Source: Actinomycetota bacterium
Lineage (GTDB): Bacteria; Actinomycetota; Geothermincolia; Fen-727; Anoxymicrobiaceae
Direction: 5' to 3'
Assembly: GCA_018896525.1 (NCBI GenBank)
Contig: JAHIMR010000034.1
Coordinates: 1 to 41,835 of the forward strand
Length of the DNA stretch: 41,835 nucleotides
Positions 16,074-24,796 of this stretch are shown piece after piece. Position 1 is the first letter of the stretch, and every line of letters begins with the position of its first letter. A program made the translations under genes and the position numbers. The notes under the pieces were generated by a model. That model was not told where the DNA came from. It saw only the letters and a list, made by a program, of their open reading frames with translations, and ran no database searches.

Positions 16074-17165
16074 TCACTTCTCGGCGGGGGATTTGATGCC
16101 CAGAAAGTACTTGAGGGTTGCCTCGAAGATCGCGTCGGCGACAGAGTTGACGAAGGAATCGTCCGTGAGCATCGCCTCCTCGCCGGGGTTGGTTATAAAC
16201 GCGGGCTCGATAATGACCACCGGCATCCGGGTTTCCCGCAGAAGAGGAAACGCCCTTCCGTGGGCACGGCAATCACGGAACCCGAAGGAGCTGACCAGCT
16301 CGTCCTGTGCGTGGTTGGCGAGCCGGTACCCGTATGGGGAGTGGTAGTTGCCGCTGGCGAAGTAGTACGATGACGCGCCGCCTGCCCTGGGGTCGGCCGA
16401 TGAGTTCATGTGAATCGAGAGAACGAGCTCGACCGATTGCTCGTTGGCCCGAGACGCGCGTTCTCCTTCGGTCAGGTACTCCCCTCGCCTCCTGGAGTAG
16501 ATAACCACCGCCTGGTGCTCAACCAGCTTCCGGCCCAGGAGTTCAACGATCCGCTCGGCGGCGTCGCTCTCCCGGAGGCCGGCCGGGCCGGTCACGCCGG
16601 GGTCGGGAGGGTAGCCGTGACCGGCGTCCAGCATGACACGCCTCGCGGTGATTCCACCGGTGGGAAGCCCCTTCTCTGACTCGCGCACGGGAGCGACACT
16701 GGAGGGCTTGGTCACCCGCGAGAGCCGAACCAGCGCCTCGACAGTACTGGTCCCCACGATGCCGTCGACGGGAAGACCGCTGTTGCGCTGGAACTGCTCG
16801 ACCGCCACCGCCGCGTCGTCGTCGAAGATTCCGTCCTCCTTGCCGCTGTAGAAACCCAGGGCGTTGAGGCGGCGCTGGAGGTCGGCCACGTCGTCTCCCC
16901 TGAGTGGCGGCTCACGGAGGTAGAGGAACCGGTTGCCAAGCGAGCGGCTGGCGTCCACCAGGGACTTCCAGGTGTCAGGGCCTACGATGCCGTCGGCAAT
17001 AAGGCCCCTCTGTTGCTGGAAACCGCGGAGCGCCTGGTCGGTCGTTTCACCGAAATAACTCCGCCGGAAGTCGTCGCAGTCATCGACCAGGAATCCGGCG
17101 GCCAGGAGGCGGCCCTGTATATCCCTGACCTCACGGCCGCTGCTGCCCTTCCTGAATAACTTCAA
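16074..17165 (-). CDS. cwlM: CwlM-like N-acetylmuramoyl-L-alanine amidase with two PG-binding repeats
   Basis: Two N-terminal peptidoglycan-binding repeats (about 5-72 and 86-150; G-I-V-G-P-D-T-W and G-I-V-G-T-S-T-V) precede an Amidase_3 zinc amidase domain. Zinc ligands and catalytic residues H183 (D-A-G-H-G), E199, H252 (S-I-H-M-N-S) and E320 (I-I-E-P-A-F) are all present. The start is TTG 17165 with GGGAGG four bases upstream; no signal peptide follows. This architecture, the lack of a signal and the nearness to parAB match actinobacterial CwlM, which in mycobacteria is a cytoplasmic regulator of MurA. Intact zinc residues leave real amidase activity possible. Confidence 0.8.
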   Translation of the reverse strand: MKLFRKGSSGREVRDIQGRLLAAGFLVDDCDDFRRSYFGETTDQALRGFQQQRGLIADGIVGPDTWKSLVDASRSLGNRFLYLREPPLRGDDVADLQRRLNALGFYSGKEDGIFDDDAAVAVEQFQRNSGLPVDGIVGTSTVEALVRLSRVTKPSSVAPVRESEKGLPTGGITARRVMLDAGHGYPPDPGVTGPAGLRESDAAERIVELLGRKLVEHQAVVIYSRRRGEYLTEGERASRANEQSVELVLSIHMNSSADPRAGGASSYYFASGNYHSPYGYRLANHAQDELVSSFGFRDCRAHGRAFPLLRETRMPVVIIEPAFITNPGEEAMLTDDSFVNSVADAIFEATLKYFLGIKSPAEK

Positions 17166-17279
17166 CGGTCCTCCCGGAGTGTGTTTGTCATGGAGACACT
17201 CCGTCCCCGTAGATAGCACCGGCTCAACGGCTCTCCGCGCACGGCGGAAACCCGGGTTCCGACTGTGAGTATTATATCC

Positions 17280-17446
17280 CAGTGCCCCGTCTCACAAATA
17301 CAATGGCATTCGAACGCCGCTGCATCCGCTCCTGCTGCGTTCCGCTCCCTGCGACGTACTCAGAGAGTACGACTAGGTCGCGCGCCTTGCCGGCGCGGCG
17401 CACCGACGCTCTCGGTGCATCACCGTACTTATGAGACGGGACAGTA
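17280..17446 (+). mobile_element. MITE copy 4, between the amidase gene and SRP RNA
   Basis: The core runs from GTGCCCCGTCTCACAAATAC (17282) to GAGACGGGACAG (17444), then TA; the left flank is CA. It has the same orientation as copies 1, 5 and 6. On the minus strand a TATAAT (17276-17271) lies just outside its left end, where it could serve the amidase gene. The only -35-like sequence (TTGTGA, inside the MITE at 17297-17292) has a short 15-bp spacer, so the promoter is tentative. Confidence 0.88.
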
Positions 17447-17544
17447 GCAAGGGAGGCGAAAAGCATGTTGAGCCGTGAATGGAGCCGTGTGTGCGGGTGG
17501 ACAGGCCCGGAGGACGCGGCGACTTGCGATAGGCGTGGGCCTTT

Positions 17545-17574
17545 TTGACTCGATAAATCGCCAAGCGGTATACT
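17545..17574 (+). promoter_or_regulatory. Sigma-70 promoter of the SRP RNA gene
   Basis: TTGACT (17545-17550) and TATACT (17569-17574) are spaced by 18 bp, and transcription would begin at about 17580-17581. That agrees with the 5' end of the SRP RNA set independently by base pairing. Confidence 0.75.
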
Positions 17575-17579
17575 GTACG

Positions 17580-17851
17580 TGACTGTGCTAGGTGGGGAGT
17601 TAGCGGTGCCCTGTACCCGCAATCCGCTACAGCGGGACCGAATTCCCACCGGAGGTCCCTTAGGGCCGGTGTGACCGCTCCGGTAAGCGGTGTTGAAGGC
17701 TGGGTCCCACGCAACGGAAACTTGTGAACTCCGTCAGGTCCGGGAGGAAGCAGCGGTAAGCAAAGACTTTCGTGTGCCGCGGAGCAACCTGGTTGGAGCT
17801 GGCTGCGGGGGTGGAACCCGACTCGGGGGGTCGAAGGTGGGTGCACAGTCA
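17580..17851 (+). ncRNA. ffs: Signal recognition particle RNA, large type with Alu domain
   Basis: The Alu-domain core GTTAGCGGTGCCCTGTACCC near the 5' end and the domain-IV tip (GTCAGGTCC followed by GGGAGGAAGCAGC, 17727-17756) are the diagnostic blocks. The ends pair perfectly: TGACTGTGC (17580-17588) with GCACAGTCA (17843-17851), giving a ~272-nt RNA, the length seen in Gram-positive bacteria. It forms the SRP with Ffh to target membrane and secreted proteins. TTTATTT follows. dnaX begins 52 bp further on, so read-through could help express it. Confidence 0.95.
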
Positions 17852-17903
17852 CTTTATTTCGAACGGAGTGGATAGACCCGGCCAGCCAGTGAACGGGAGA
17901 CCG

Positions 17904-19781
17904 ATGGAGCACATTTCCTTATACCGAAAGTGGCGCCCCCAGTTACTCAATGAGGTGGTGGGACAGCGTCACGTGACTGACACGCTGGCAAACGCACTGT
18001 CGGGGGGCAGGGTGGTGCATGCCTACCTGTTCTCCGGGCCGCGAGGCACCGGAAAAACCAGTACGGCGCGAATCCTGGCCAAGGCGATCAACTGCGAGGA
18101 AGGCCCCACCGCGACGCCGTGCAATACCTGTGAGGCATGTGTTTCCATATCCCGGGGGAACGCGCTGGACGTCATCGAGATAGATGCCGCAAGCAACAGA
18201 AGGATTGACGAGATAAGAGAGCTCCTGGAGAAGATACCGTACGCCCCGACGGCCTTGCGAACCAAGGTCTATATTATCGACGAGGTGCACCAGTTGACCA
18301 ATGAGGCCTCAAGCGCGCTTTTGAAGACCCTGGAGGAGCCGCCGGGGCACGTCGTCTTCGTCCTGGCGACAACTGAGCCACATAAACTGCTTCCAACGAT
18401 CATATCGCGGTGCCAGAGGTTCGGGTTCAGCCTGGTTCCCACCAAGGAGATATCTCACCTCCTGGAGAAGATCGCCTCCCACGAGGAGATCGATATTGAG
18501 CCGGAGGCTCTGGGCATGATAGCGGAGCATGCCCACGGCTCGGTAAGGGACGCGATTGGTGTAATCGACCAGATATCCAACTTCACCGGCGAGAGGGTGA
18601 CCCAGGAGCAACTCGCGCAGATACTGGGGGAGGTCGAAACCGACCTCACCTTTGAGATGGTGGACCTGATAGCCGAGAGGGAAACCCCGGGGGCACTCGC
18701 ACTCGTAGGCAGGATTGTAGACGCGGGGAAGGACCCGCGAAGGTTCGTTGGGTCGCTCATCTCACACCTGAGGTGCCTTTTCCTCATCCAGAACGCGGCG
18801 AAGCCGGAGGAGATAGTGGAGGCGACGGAGGAGCATTACCAGCGACTGGCCGAGCAGTCCAACAGGCTCCGGCGCTTCGAGGTCATGAAGCTGATGGAGC
18901 GATTGGGAGACACGCACCGTCAGATGAGGTGGAGTGAGAATCCCAGGTTGGATATCGAGTGCGCGCTTGTCAAGGCGACGAAGCTGGACGCCGACATCTC
19001 CCTCGAGGGCCTCGAGTTTCGCATTGGCGAGATAGAGAGGAAGATGGAAGCCCCTGGCGGAGAAGCGGTTGGCCAGGTCGCCCCCGTGCCGCGGGCCGCG
19101 AGCGAGCCGGTGGAAGGCCCCCCGTACACGGACGTGTCCCCGGCTCGTCGGGAGGATAGAGCCAAACCCGCCGCCGGGGGTGAAGGGAGCGGGGAGAGCG
19201 CCGGGGAAGAGAAGAAGCCGAAGGCTGGAGCCACGGAAAAGGAGGAGCCACGGCAGGACAGGCAACCCGGAAGTACGGGCCGGGATAATGCCAGAAGGTC
19301 GTGGACGGCGGTGCTCGCCGAGTTCAAGAAGCGGGGACAGATGAGGCTTTACGCTATTCTCACCAGGGCCAGGATACAGGAGGTATCGGGAGGGGAGATC
19401 GTCCTGGGGTTCCCGGAGGATGCCTCATTCCAGATGGATCTCCTTAAGGATTCGGGCGATATGGGCATAGTGGAGGAAACGTGGTCGAGACTTATCGGCG
19501 AACCGGTCAGCATCAGGCTGATGAGCCTGCAGGCAAGGGAGCCGGCGCCCGGGAGGCGGGAACCGGAGGCCGTGGAGGCCCCCCGGGAAAGGGTTGGTGG
19601 CCAAACGGCTGAAAGTGAAGGGCGAAACGTGGGGCCCACCGAAGAGCCCCGCGAGGAAAAGGAGCCGCCGAAGGACGCGCCGAAGAACGACGTAGAGAGT
19701 GGATCCCGTGAAGCGGTGAAACGCATCGAGGAGCAGTTCGGCGGAGAGATAGTCGAACACAAGAAAAGCGGGAAGGGGTAG
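17904..19781 (+). CDS. dnaX: DNA polymerase III subunits gamma/tau
   Basis: DnaX is the clamp-loader ATPase that also holds the polymerase cores together. The AAA+ Walker A G-P-R-G-T-G-K-T (45-52), zinc cysteines C64, C73, C76 and C79, Walker B I-I-D-E-V-H and the I-S-R-C sensor are present. ATG 17904 follows GGGAG. Residues from about 385 on are a charged, proline/glutamate-rich linker, then a tau-like domain and a second disordered tail, 625 residues in total. dnaX-ybaB-recR is a conserved trio. Confidence 0.95.
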   Translation: MEHISLYRKWRPQLLNEVVGQRHVTDTLANALSGGRVVHAYLFSGPRGTGKTSTARILAKAINCEEGPTATPCNTCEACVSISRGNALDVIEIDAASNRRIDEIRELLEKIPYAPTALRTKVYIIDEVHQLTNEASSALLKTLEEPPGHVVFVLATTEPHKLLPTIISRCQRFGFSLVPTKEISHLLEKIASHEEIDIEPEALGMIAEHAHGSVRDAIGVIDQISNFTGERVTQEQLAQILGEVETDLTFEMVDLIAERETPGALALVGRIVDAGKDPRRFVGSLISHLRCLFLIQNAAKPEEIVEATEEHYQRLAEQSNRLRRFEVMKLMERLGDTHRQMRWSENPRLDIECALVKATKLDADISLEGLEFRIGEIERKMEAPGGEAVGQVAPVPRAASEPVEGPPYTDVSPARREDRAKPAAGGEGSGESAGEEKKPKAGATEKEEPRQDRQPGSTGRDNARRSWTAVLAEFKKRGQMRLYAILTRARIQEVSGGEIVLGFPEDASFQMDLLKDSGDMGIVEETWSRLIGEPVSIRLMSLQAREPAPGRREPEAVEAPRERVGGQTAESEGRNVGPTEEPREEKEPPKDAPKNDVESGSREAVKRIEEQFGGEIVEHKKSGKG

Positions 19782-19782
19782 C

Positions 19783-20130
19783 ATGTCCAAGGGCAAGTAC
19801 TATCCGAAGGCTCCCAAGGGCCCGAAAGGCGCCCAGGGGATGATGAAGCAGCTTCAGCAGGTACAGAAGCAGATGGCCGAGGCCCAGGAGTCGCTGGCCC
19901 AGGAGACCGTCGAGTACTCCGCCGGAGGCGGGATGGTGAAGGTCGTCGCCGACGGGCAGCAGGGAATCAAGAGCATAAGCATAGACCCCCAGGTTGTCGA
20001 TCCCGAGGATGTCGGCATGCTCGAGGACCTGGTGCTGGTTGCGGTATGCGGCGCCCTGGAGCAGTCGAGCGCGCTGGCCGAGGAGCGAATGGGAGGGCTC
20101 ACCGGAGGCCTGGGCATACCGGGCCTTTGA
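19783..20130 (+). CDS. ybaB: YbaB/EbfC family nucleoid-associated protein
   Basis: This small DNA-binding protein of 115 residues has the family core of a helix ([11 protein letters not shown]), G-G-G-M-V-K-V and [10 protein letters not shown]. It has a glycine-rich end. It lies one base after the dnaX stop, as in many bacteria, where it is thought to act with RecR in DNA maintenance. The evidence is the family fit plus the dnaX-recR context. Confidence 0.93.
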   Translation: MSKGKYYPKAPKGPKGAQGMMKQLQQVQKQMAEAQESLAQETVEYSAGGGMVKVVADGQQGIKSISIDPQVVDPEDVGMLEDLVLVAVCGALEQSSALAEERMGGLTGGLGIPGL

Positions 20131-20137
20131 AGCGGCC

Positions 20138-20737
20138 ATGGCCTTCTACGCGGCTCCACTGGAGAACCTGATAGAAAAGTTGTGCGGCCTTCCGGGAATA
20201 GGCCCCAAGTCCGCGCAGAGGATCGCTTTCCACCTCCTGTCAACCCCCCGCAGAGAAGCGATGGAGCTTGCCCGGGCGGTGGTTGACCTCAAGGAGAAGA
20301 TACGGTTTTGTTCTATTTGCTTCAACATCTCCGAGGAGGAAACCTGTGGCATCTGCCTGGATGAGCGCAGGGAAAGCTCTCTGATCTGTGTGTTGGAGGA
20401 GCCGAAGGATGTTCTGGCTATCGAGCGAACAGGCAGGTTCAGGGGCAGGTACCACGTCCTGGGGGGGGCCATCTCACCGATAGACGGGATCGGTCCCGAG
20501 GAGCTAAGGTTCCGGGAGCTCGTGGAGAGGCTCCGGGGAGGCTCCGTAATCGAGATAATCGTCGCCACGAACCCCAACGCGGAGGGGGAGGCAACGGCAC
20601 TGTACCTTGCCCAGTTGATAAAGCCCCTGGGAGTGAAGGTTACCAGGATTGCGAGCGGGCTGCCGGTGGGGGGAGATCTCGAGTACGCCGATGAAGTAAC
20701 CCTCGGCCGCGCCATGGACGGCCGCACCGAACTTTGA
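20138..20737 (+). CDS. recR: Recombination protein RecR
   Basis: RecR forms a DNA clamp and works with RecO (and RecF) to load RecA at gaps. The helix-hairpin-helix [11 protein letters not shown] (18-28), zinc finger C58-x2-C61..C70-x2-C73 and a Toprim domain (about 80-175) are all visible. The 199-residue length is standard. ATG 20138 lies seven bases after the ybaB stop. A clear terminator follows the gene. Confidence 0.95.
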   Translation: MAFYAAPLENLIEKLCGLPGIGPKSAQRIAFHLLSTPRREAMELARAVVDLKEKIRFCSICFNISEEETCGICLDERRESSLICVLEEPKDVLAIERTGRFRGRYHVLGGAISPIDGIGPEELRFRELVERLRGGSVIEIIVATNPNAEGEATALYLAQLIKPLGVKVTRIASGLPVGGDLEYADEVTLGRAMDGRTEL

Positions 20738-20750
20738 TTGTAGCGAAGGA

Positions 20751-20787
20751 ATGCGCCAATGGTGCCAGGCACCAGTGGCGCATTTTT
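20751..20787 (+). terminator. Rho-independent terminator after recR
   Basis: A long near-perfect palindrome (20751-20766 with 20768-20783, one internal mismatch) containing GGTGCC-A-GGCACC is followed by TTTTT at 83-87 of the block. It lies 13 bp after the recR stop. It belongs to the same hairpin family as 20873-20903 and 26149-26181. Confidence 0.8.
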
Positions 20788-20814
20788 CTCGCCCCAGGCT
20801 GACGCATTGTGGCT

Positions 20815-20973
20815 GTTGCACAATGTCTCCCCTGTAGCGCCGGCATCTTGCCGGCATCGGTACCGCCATTTGTGACGCACTGGTGACAGGCACCAGTGCG
20901 TCATTCTATCCCCCTGGGCAGTTGCATAACATCTCCCTTGTAGCGCCGGCATCTTGCCGGCATCGGTACCGCC
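20815..20973. repeat. Two copies of a 53-bp repeat in the recR-adaptor gap
   Basis: Copies at 20815-20867 and 20921-20973 are 106 bp apart and differ at four positions. Both end with the identical 35-mer that begins TGTAGCGCCGGCATCTTGCC. Each contains a GCCGGCAT..TTGCCGGC hairpin. They alternate with the GGTGCC-type palindromes in the 494-bp gap at 20738-21231. The rest of that gap holds no gene I can support. Confidence 0.85.
20873..20903. repeat. Hairpin repeat of the GGTGCC family (second copy)
   Basis: TGACGCACTGGTG (20873-20885) pairs with CACCAGTGCGTCA (20891-20903). It is nearly identical to the arms of the palindrome at 26149-26181. No T-run follows directly (ATTCTAT). It may be a former or weak terminator for the convergent adaptor gene. 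Confidence 0.7.
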
Positions 20974-21231
20974 TTTTGCTTGAGGATGGAGGGGTCACGC
21001 CGCGGGCTGTTGCATAGTGGGGTGTTGGTTTGGGTGGGTGTTCCAACGACACCAGCTCGGGGATTGCGAGGTTGTCTGACCGATGATTGTCTATGAGGGA
21101 GGGTTCAGGCCTTGTCTCCATACGTATAGTCTTTAACCACCGCTTTAAGGCACTGACCCCACCTGGTGGCCATACAGACCTGAGCCAGGCACCGTTTGGG
21201 TGGCGATGTCTAAGCGTGGTGCCAGGCACGG

Positions 21232-22590
21232 TCAGCTCTTGGGCTTGACCTTCTGGCCGTCCTTTAGCTTCTCGACCCCCTTGAAGACCACAGTGTCCCC
21301 TGTCACGACCCCTTCGACTATCTCGACCTTGTCCTCGGTGACCAGGCCGATTTTCACCTCGGTTAGTCGCGCTTTTCCATCAACAACCTTGAAGACGAAG
21401 TTGTTGCCGTCCTTTTCTACCAGGGCTTCCACCGGGACGACGGTGGCGGCCTTCTTGGAGGCGACGACCACGTTGGCGGTACCGGTCATGCCGATCTTCA
21501 GGTTGAACTCGGTGGGTTCCATCTGGATGGTGACGTCGAACGCGGTAGCGCCGGCCTCGTTGGTGGTCGCGGTGTCGGCGACATGAGTTACGGTGCCGGT
21601 GATATCATCGTCCGGGTACGCCTCCAGGGAGATGGTCGCGGCCTGACCTTCATCTATCGACGCGATATCCGCCTCGTCCACCTTGGCGATAATGCTCATG
21701 CTTTTGAGGTTAACGATGGTGTATATGGGAGTGCCCGGCATTATGTAGGAACCGGGCACCAGCGGGCCGCCGCTGGCCATGCCCATTCCGCTCATGCTGG
21801 AGGAGAGCCCGGATAGGGAGGAGATGTCAAGCCCTGATGGCATCATGCTGCTGAAGCTGCTCATCATGGTTCCCATCATGCTCTCCAGGGACGCTCCGCC
21901 GTTTGTGACGCTCACCAACGTGCCCGCCACCGGGGCGGCTATCGTGGCCGCCTCCAGGTTCTTCTCCGCATTCTCGATGGACTTGTTGGCGGCGGCCTGT
22001 TGCGCGCCGGTGCTCACTCCACCGCCACCGCCGGTGGACACGGGCGGCCTGCTGGCCACAGATGTCTGGTAGCCGGCATAGGAGTTTTCAACCGCCTGGA
22101 GCGCCGCCAGCCGGTACTCCTCGGGCAGAACAGGTATCAGCGCCTTCTCAATCTCGTAGAGCCCGGCAACGCCGGCGTCAACGCTGGCAAGGGCCGCGTT
22201 GGCCGAACTCCCGATGCTCCCGGCGCTCGAGGAGAGACTGTTGAACATGCTGGCCAGAGACTGGGTGGACTCCAGGCTCGCCCTGGCGGCGAGGAGCGCC
22301 TGGTCGAGGTCGGAGGTGTCGAGCTGGACAAGCGTCTGGCCCGCGGCTACCTCCTGGCCATCCTGTACGAACACCGCCGCGACCGATCCGTAGACCTGCG
22401 GAATAACCTGAGTGGGGCTGGAAGCCTGGAGGCTTCCAGCAACGGTAACAACCTCCTCGATCGACCGGGGGCCGACCTTTTCGACATCGACATCAGCGGC
22501 GGGCCCCCCGCAACCACCGGAGAGCACCGCCAGGACCGCGACGACAACAGCAATCTTTACCGCGATGGCAACCAGTTTGTTAGTACTCAA
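21232..22590 (-). CDS. Membrane-fusion (HlyD/RND-type) efflux adaptor with a Met-rich insert
   Basis: The 452-residue protein has an N-terminal hydrophobic signal ending S-G-G-C27, a near-lipobox, so it is probably a lipoprotein. The split lipoyl barrel is at about 62-92 and 215-232, with a helical hairpin between them. A beta-barrel follows (about 280-380). Inserted at 238-271 is a segment with nine methionines (M-M-G-T-M-M, S-M-M, M-S-G-M-G-M). The start is TTG 22590 with GGAGG upstream. The usual MacB-like or RND partner is not adjacent. Methionine clusters suggest metal (Cu/Ag) handling, but this is inference. Confidence 0.83.
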   Translation of the reverse strand: MSTNKLVAIAVKIAVVVAVLAVLSGGCGGPAADVDVEKVGPRSIEEVVTVAGSLQASSPTQVIPQVYGSVAAVFVQDGQEVAAGQTLVQLDTSDLDQALLAARASLESTQSLASMFNSLSSSAGSIGSSANAALASVDAGVAGLYEIEKALIPVLPEEYRLAALQAVENSYAGYQTSVASRPPVSTGGGGGVSTGAQQAAANKSIENAEKNLEAATIAAPVAGTLVSVTNGGASLESMMGTMMSSFSSMMPSGLDISSLSGLSSSMSGMGMASGGPLVPGSYIMPGTPIYTIVNLKSMSIIAKVDEADIASIDEGQAATISLEAYPDDDITGTVTHVADTATTNEAGATAFDVTIQMEPTEFNLKIGMTGTANVVVASKKAATVVPVEALVEKDGNNFVFKVVDGKARLTEVKIGLVTEDKVEIVEGVVTGDTVVFKGVEKLKDGQKVKPKS

Positions 22591-22644
22591 TTCTCCTCCC
22601 GGGTAAGATATTACACTTATTCAACCGGAATACTCAGCAAGAGC

Positions 22645-22656
22645 GCAACCGGTTGC
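22645..22656. promoter_or_regulatory. Perfect 12-bp palindrome upstream of the adaptor gene
   Basis: GCAACCGGTTGC is a perfect palindrome 55 bp before the adaptor start, and a half-site CAACCGG recurs at 22622-22628. It could be an operator for an unlinked regulator. No convincing promoter could be fixed next to it, so function is speculative. Confidence 0.3.
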
Positions 22657-22697
22657 TGGTATCATATCAAAGAGGACCGAATATTTCTAAAGGGGCA

Positions 22698-22721
22698 GAG
22701 GGCGACTGAGAGTCGCCCCTC
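22698..22721 (-). terminator. Hairpin after the CPBP gene
   Basis: GAGGGCGACT (22698-22707) pairs with AGTCGCCCCTC (22711-22721), 13 bp beyond the stop of the minus-strand CPBP gene. The minus strand then continues into CCCCTTTAGAAATATT, a weak T-tract. A very similar hairpin occurs inside MITE copy 5, so this is a dispersed short repeat as well. Confidence 0.55.
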
Positions 22722-22733
22722 AGTGCCGCTCCC

Positions 22734-23672
22734 TCAGAAAAGCTGCCAGACTCCGCTGATCAGGAGTATCAGACCGTTGTAAAGCGCATGACCGGCTATC
22801 GGTCCTCCCAGCGTGTGGTCCTTATCATATATCCAGCAAAGGCCGTAGCCGAGCAGGAACCTGGGGAGAAACCCGAACACGTCGAAGTGGGCGGCGGCGA
22901 ACATGAGTCCGTTCACCAGCATCGCCGGCTGCTTGTTCATCCGGTTTCGAAGGGCCGGGTACAGGTACCCGCGGAAGAAGATCTCCTCGCAAACAGGCGC
23001 CAGGATCACCAGGGTAAAGACGAAGAGGACGATAAGGCCGGCGTTGACCGCTCCCCGGGACATCTCTGATACGGACTTGCTCAGGTAGTCGGTGTTGGTT
23101 GGCTCAAGGACGTACTGGGAAAGGTAAGCAAGAACCACCGCCCCGATAAACAGGGGAATCCCCAGCCCAACGCCCATGGCGATGCCTTTTCCAATGCCAT
23201 CCAGCTTCAACCCCAGCGCGGTATAGTCGCTGCCGTGCCGAACCTTGACCGAGTAGAAGGTCCCACCCAGCAGTATGCTGTACATGATGGTGCTGGACAG
23301 GAAGACAAGCACGAAGATGGCGGTTGTCGTGTCGGCGACCGAGTTTAGAAAAGCGAACAGGACAATGCTTACGACGGAAGTCGAAACGAGGGCGATAAAG
23401 AAGATGATAAGGGCCTCGCCAATTCCCCACGGCGCGTTTGGGAAGAAAATCTCCCTGGGGCGCCTGTACGCCACGGGAGGGGCGGCGGGAGGAGGGTAGC
23501 CGTACGGTGCCGGTGTCGCCGCGCACCACGAGCAGTAGCTCCGGTTACCCACTATGACGCGGCAGCCCGCACAGAGATAGCGACCGCAAGCGACGCACCT
23601 CGCGACGGCCGGCAGGCCCGGGTGCGCGTAGCACGAGGGTCCGACCGGGCCGGGAGGAAGAGGGTTTTCCAT
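22734..23672 (-). CDS. CPBP-family intramembrane glutamic endopeptidase with N-terminal zinc finger
   Basis: An N-terminal cysteine/histidine cluster (C14, H17, C26, C29, C34, C37, C47, C50) forms a B-box-like zinc finger. A proline/tyrosine-rich linker follows, then about seven membrane segments. The CPBP signature is present: E-E-I-F-F-R-G (the EExxxR motif), F-A-A-A-H-F and G-H-A-L-Y-N. The family includes CAAX-processing proteases and bacteriocin-immunity proteins; no prenylation or peptide gene is nearby. I start at ATG 23672, so the upstream 14 codons overlapping asd are not used. Substrate unknown. Confidence 0.8.
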   Translation of the reverse strand: MENPLPPGPVGPSCYAHPGLPAVARCVACGRYLCAGCRVIVGNRSYCSWCAATPAPYGYPPPAAPPVAYRRPREIFFPNAPWGIGEALIIFFIALVSTSVVSIVLFAFLNSVADTTTAIFVLVFLSSTIMYSILLGGTFYSVKVRHGSDYTALGLKLDGIGKGIAMGVGLGIPLFIGAVVLAYLSQYVLEPTNTDYLSKSVSEMSRGAVNAGLIVLFVFTLVILAPVCEEIFFRGYLYPALRNRMNKQPAMLVNGLMFAAAHFDVFGFLPRFLLGYGLCWIYDKDHTLGGPIAGHALYNGLILLISGVWQLF

Positions 23673-23710
23673 AAGCGTCAGGCTCCGTTCTCCGTTACGC
23701 CGGGCAGGAC

Positions 23711-24712
23711 TCAATCCAGGAGGAGTTCGGCGATCTGAACCGCATTCAGAGCCGCTCCCTTGCGCAGGTTATCGCTTACTATCCACAGGTTCAAAGCGTT
23801 GGGGGCGGAGTGGTCCACTCGTATCCGGCCGACGTAGGAGGGGTCTTTCCCCTCGCAGTGGATGGCCATGGGGTACTTATCGGATTGGGGGTCGTCGAAG
23901 ACCTCCACCCCTGGCGCCTTCTCCAGCAACGCCCTTGCCGCGCCGGGTTCGATTGGGTTACCGAACTGGATGTTGACCGATTCGCTATGACCGACGAAGA
24001 CCGGGATGCGGACGGTGGTGGCGGTAATCGCCATCCCCGGCTCTCCCATTATCTTGCGGGTCTCCTCGATCATCTTTATCTCTTCCCTGGTGTAGCCGTC
24101 CTCTCCAAAGACGTCGATATGTGGCAGGGCATTATAGGCGATCTGGTGGGGGTAGACCTCGGCGGTCACCGGCTCACCCTCCTCTATCTGCCTCACCTGT
24201 CGGGACAGCTCCTCGACGGCGTTCTTACCGGTCCCGGACACGGCCTGGAACGTGGTGACCACTACCCTGATGATACCGTGCTCCCTGTGGAGGGGGTAGA
24301 GGACAACCACCATCTGTATTGTCGAGCAGTTGGGGTTGGCTATTATCCCGTGGTGCCCCAGCGCGGTGGATGGATTGACCTCAGGGACTACAAGCGGCAC
24401 ATCGTCATCCATGCGGAAGGCGCTGGAGTTGTCGACGACGACAGTGCCCGCATCGACCGCTATCGGGGCAAAGGACCGTGATATCGAGCCACCGGCGGAG
24501 AAGAGCGCGAGGTCTATCCCCTTGAAGGAGTTTTCGTCCAGGACCTGGACGGGCAATGTCTCTCCACGGAACTCGAAAGACCTCCCGCGGGAACGCTCCG
24601 AGGCGAGCAGCGTCAGGCTCGAGGCGGGGAAATCCCGCTGCTCGAGCACTGCTCTCATCTCCTGCCCCACCATACCGGTGGCCCCAACGATGGCCACAGC
24701 AGGCTCTACCAT
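23711..24712 (-). CDS. asd: Aspartate-semialdehyde dehydrogenase
   Basis: This enzyme reduces aspartyl phosphate with NADPH to aspartate semialdehyde, the branch point to lysine, threonine and methionine. The nucleotide motif G-A-T-G-M-V-G (10-16), catalytic C129 (N-P-N-C-S-T) and G-H-S-E-S are present. The length of 333 residues is normal. AAGGAGG sits six bases before ATG 24712, which decides against ATG 24718. It lies downstream of aspartate kinase, the enzyme of the preceding step. Confidence 0.95.
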   Translation of the reverse strand: MVEPAVAIVGATGMVGQEMRAVLEQRDFPASSLTLLASERSRGRSFEFRGETLPVQVLDENSFKGIDLALFSAGGSISRSFAPIAVDAGTVVVDNSSAFRMDDDVPLVVPEVNPSTALGHHGIIANPNCSTIQMVVVLYPLHREHGIIRVVVTTFQAVSGTGKNAVEELSRQVRQIEEGEPVTAEVYPHQIAYNALPHIDVFGEDGYTREEIKMIEETRKIMGEPGMAITATTVRIPVFVGHSESVNIQFGNPIEPGAARALLEKAPGVEVFDDPQSDKYPMAIHCEGKDPSYVGRIRVDHSAPNALNLWIVSDNLRKGAALNAVQIAELLLD

Positions 24713-24796
24713 TAACATCCTCCTTCTGCCGGACGCCGGTCGCGAGCGATTGTCATAAAATACAAACGTGCGAGTGGCAAAAGAGTTCCTGTCGCG

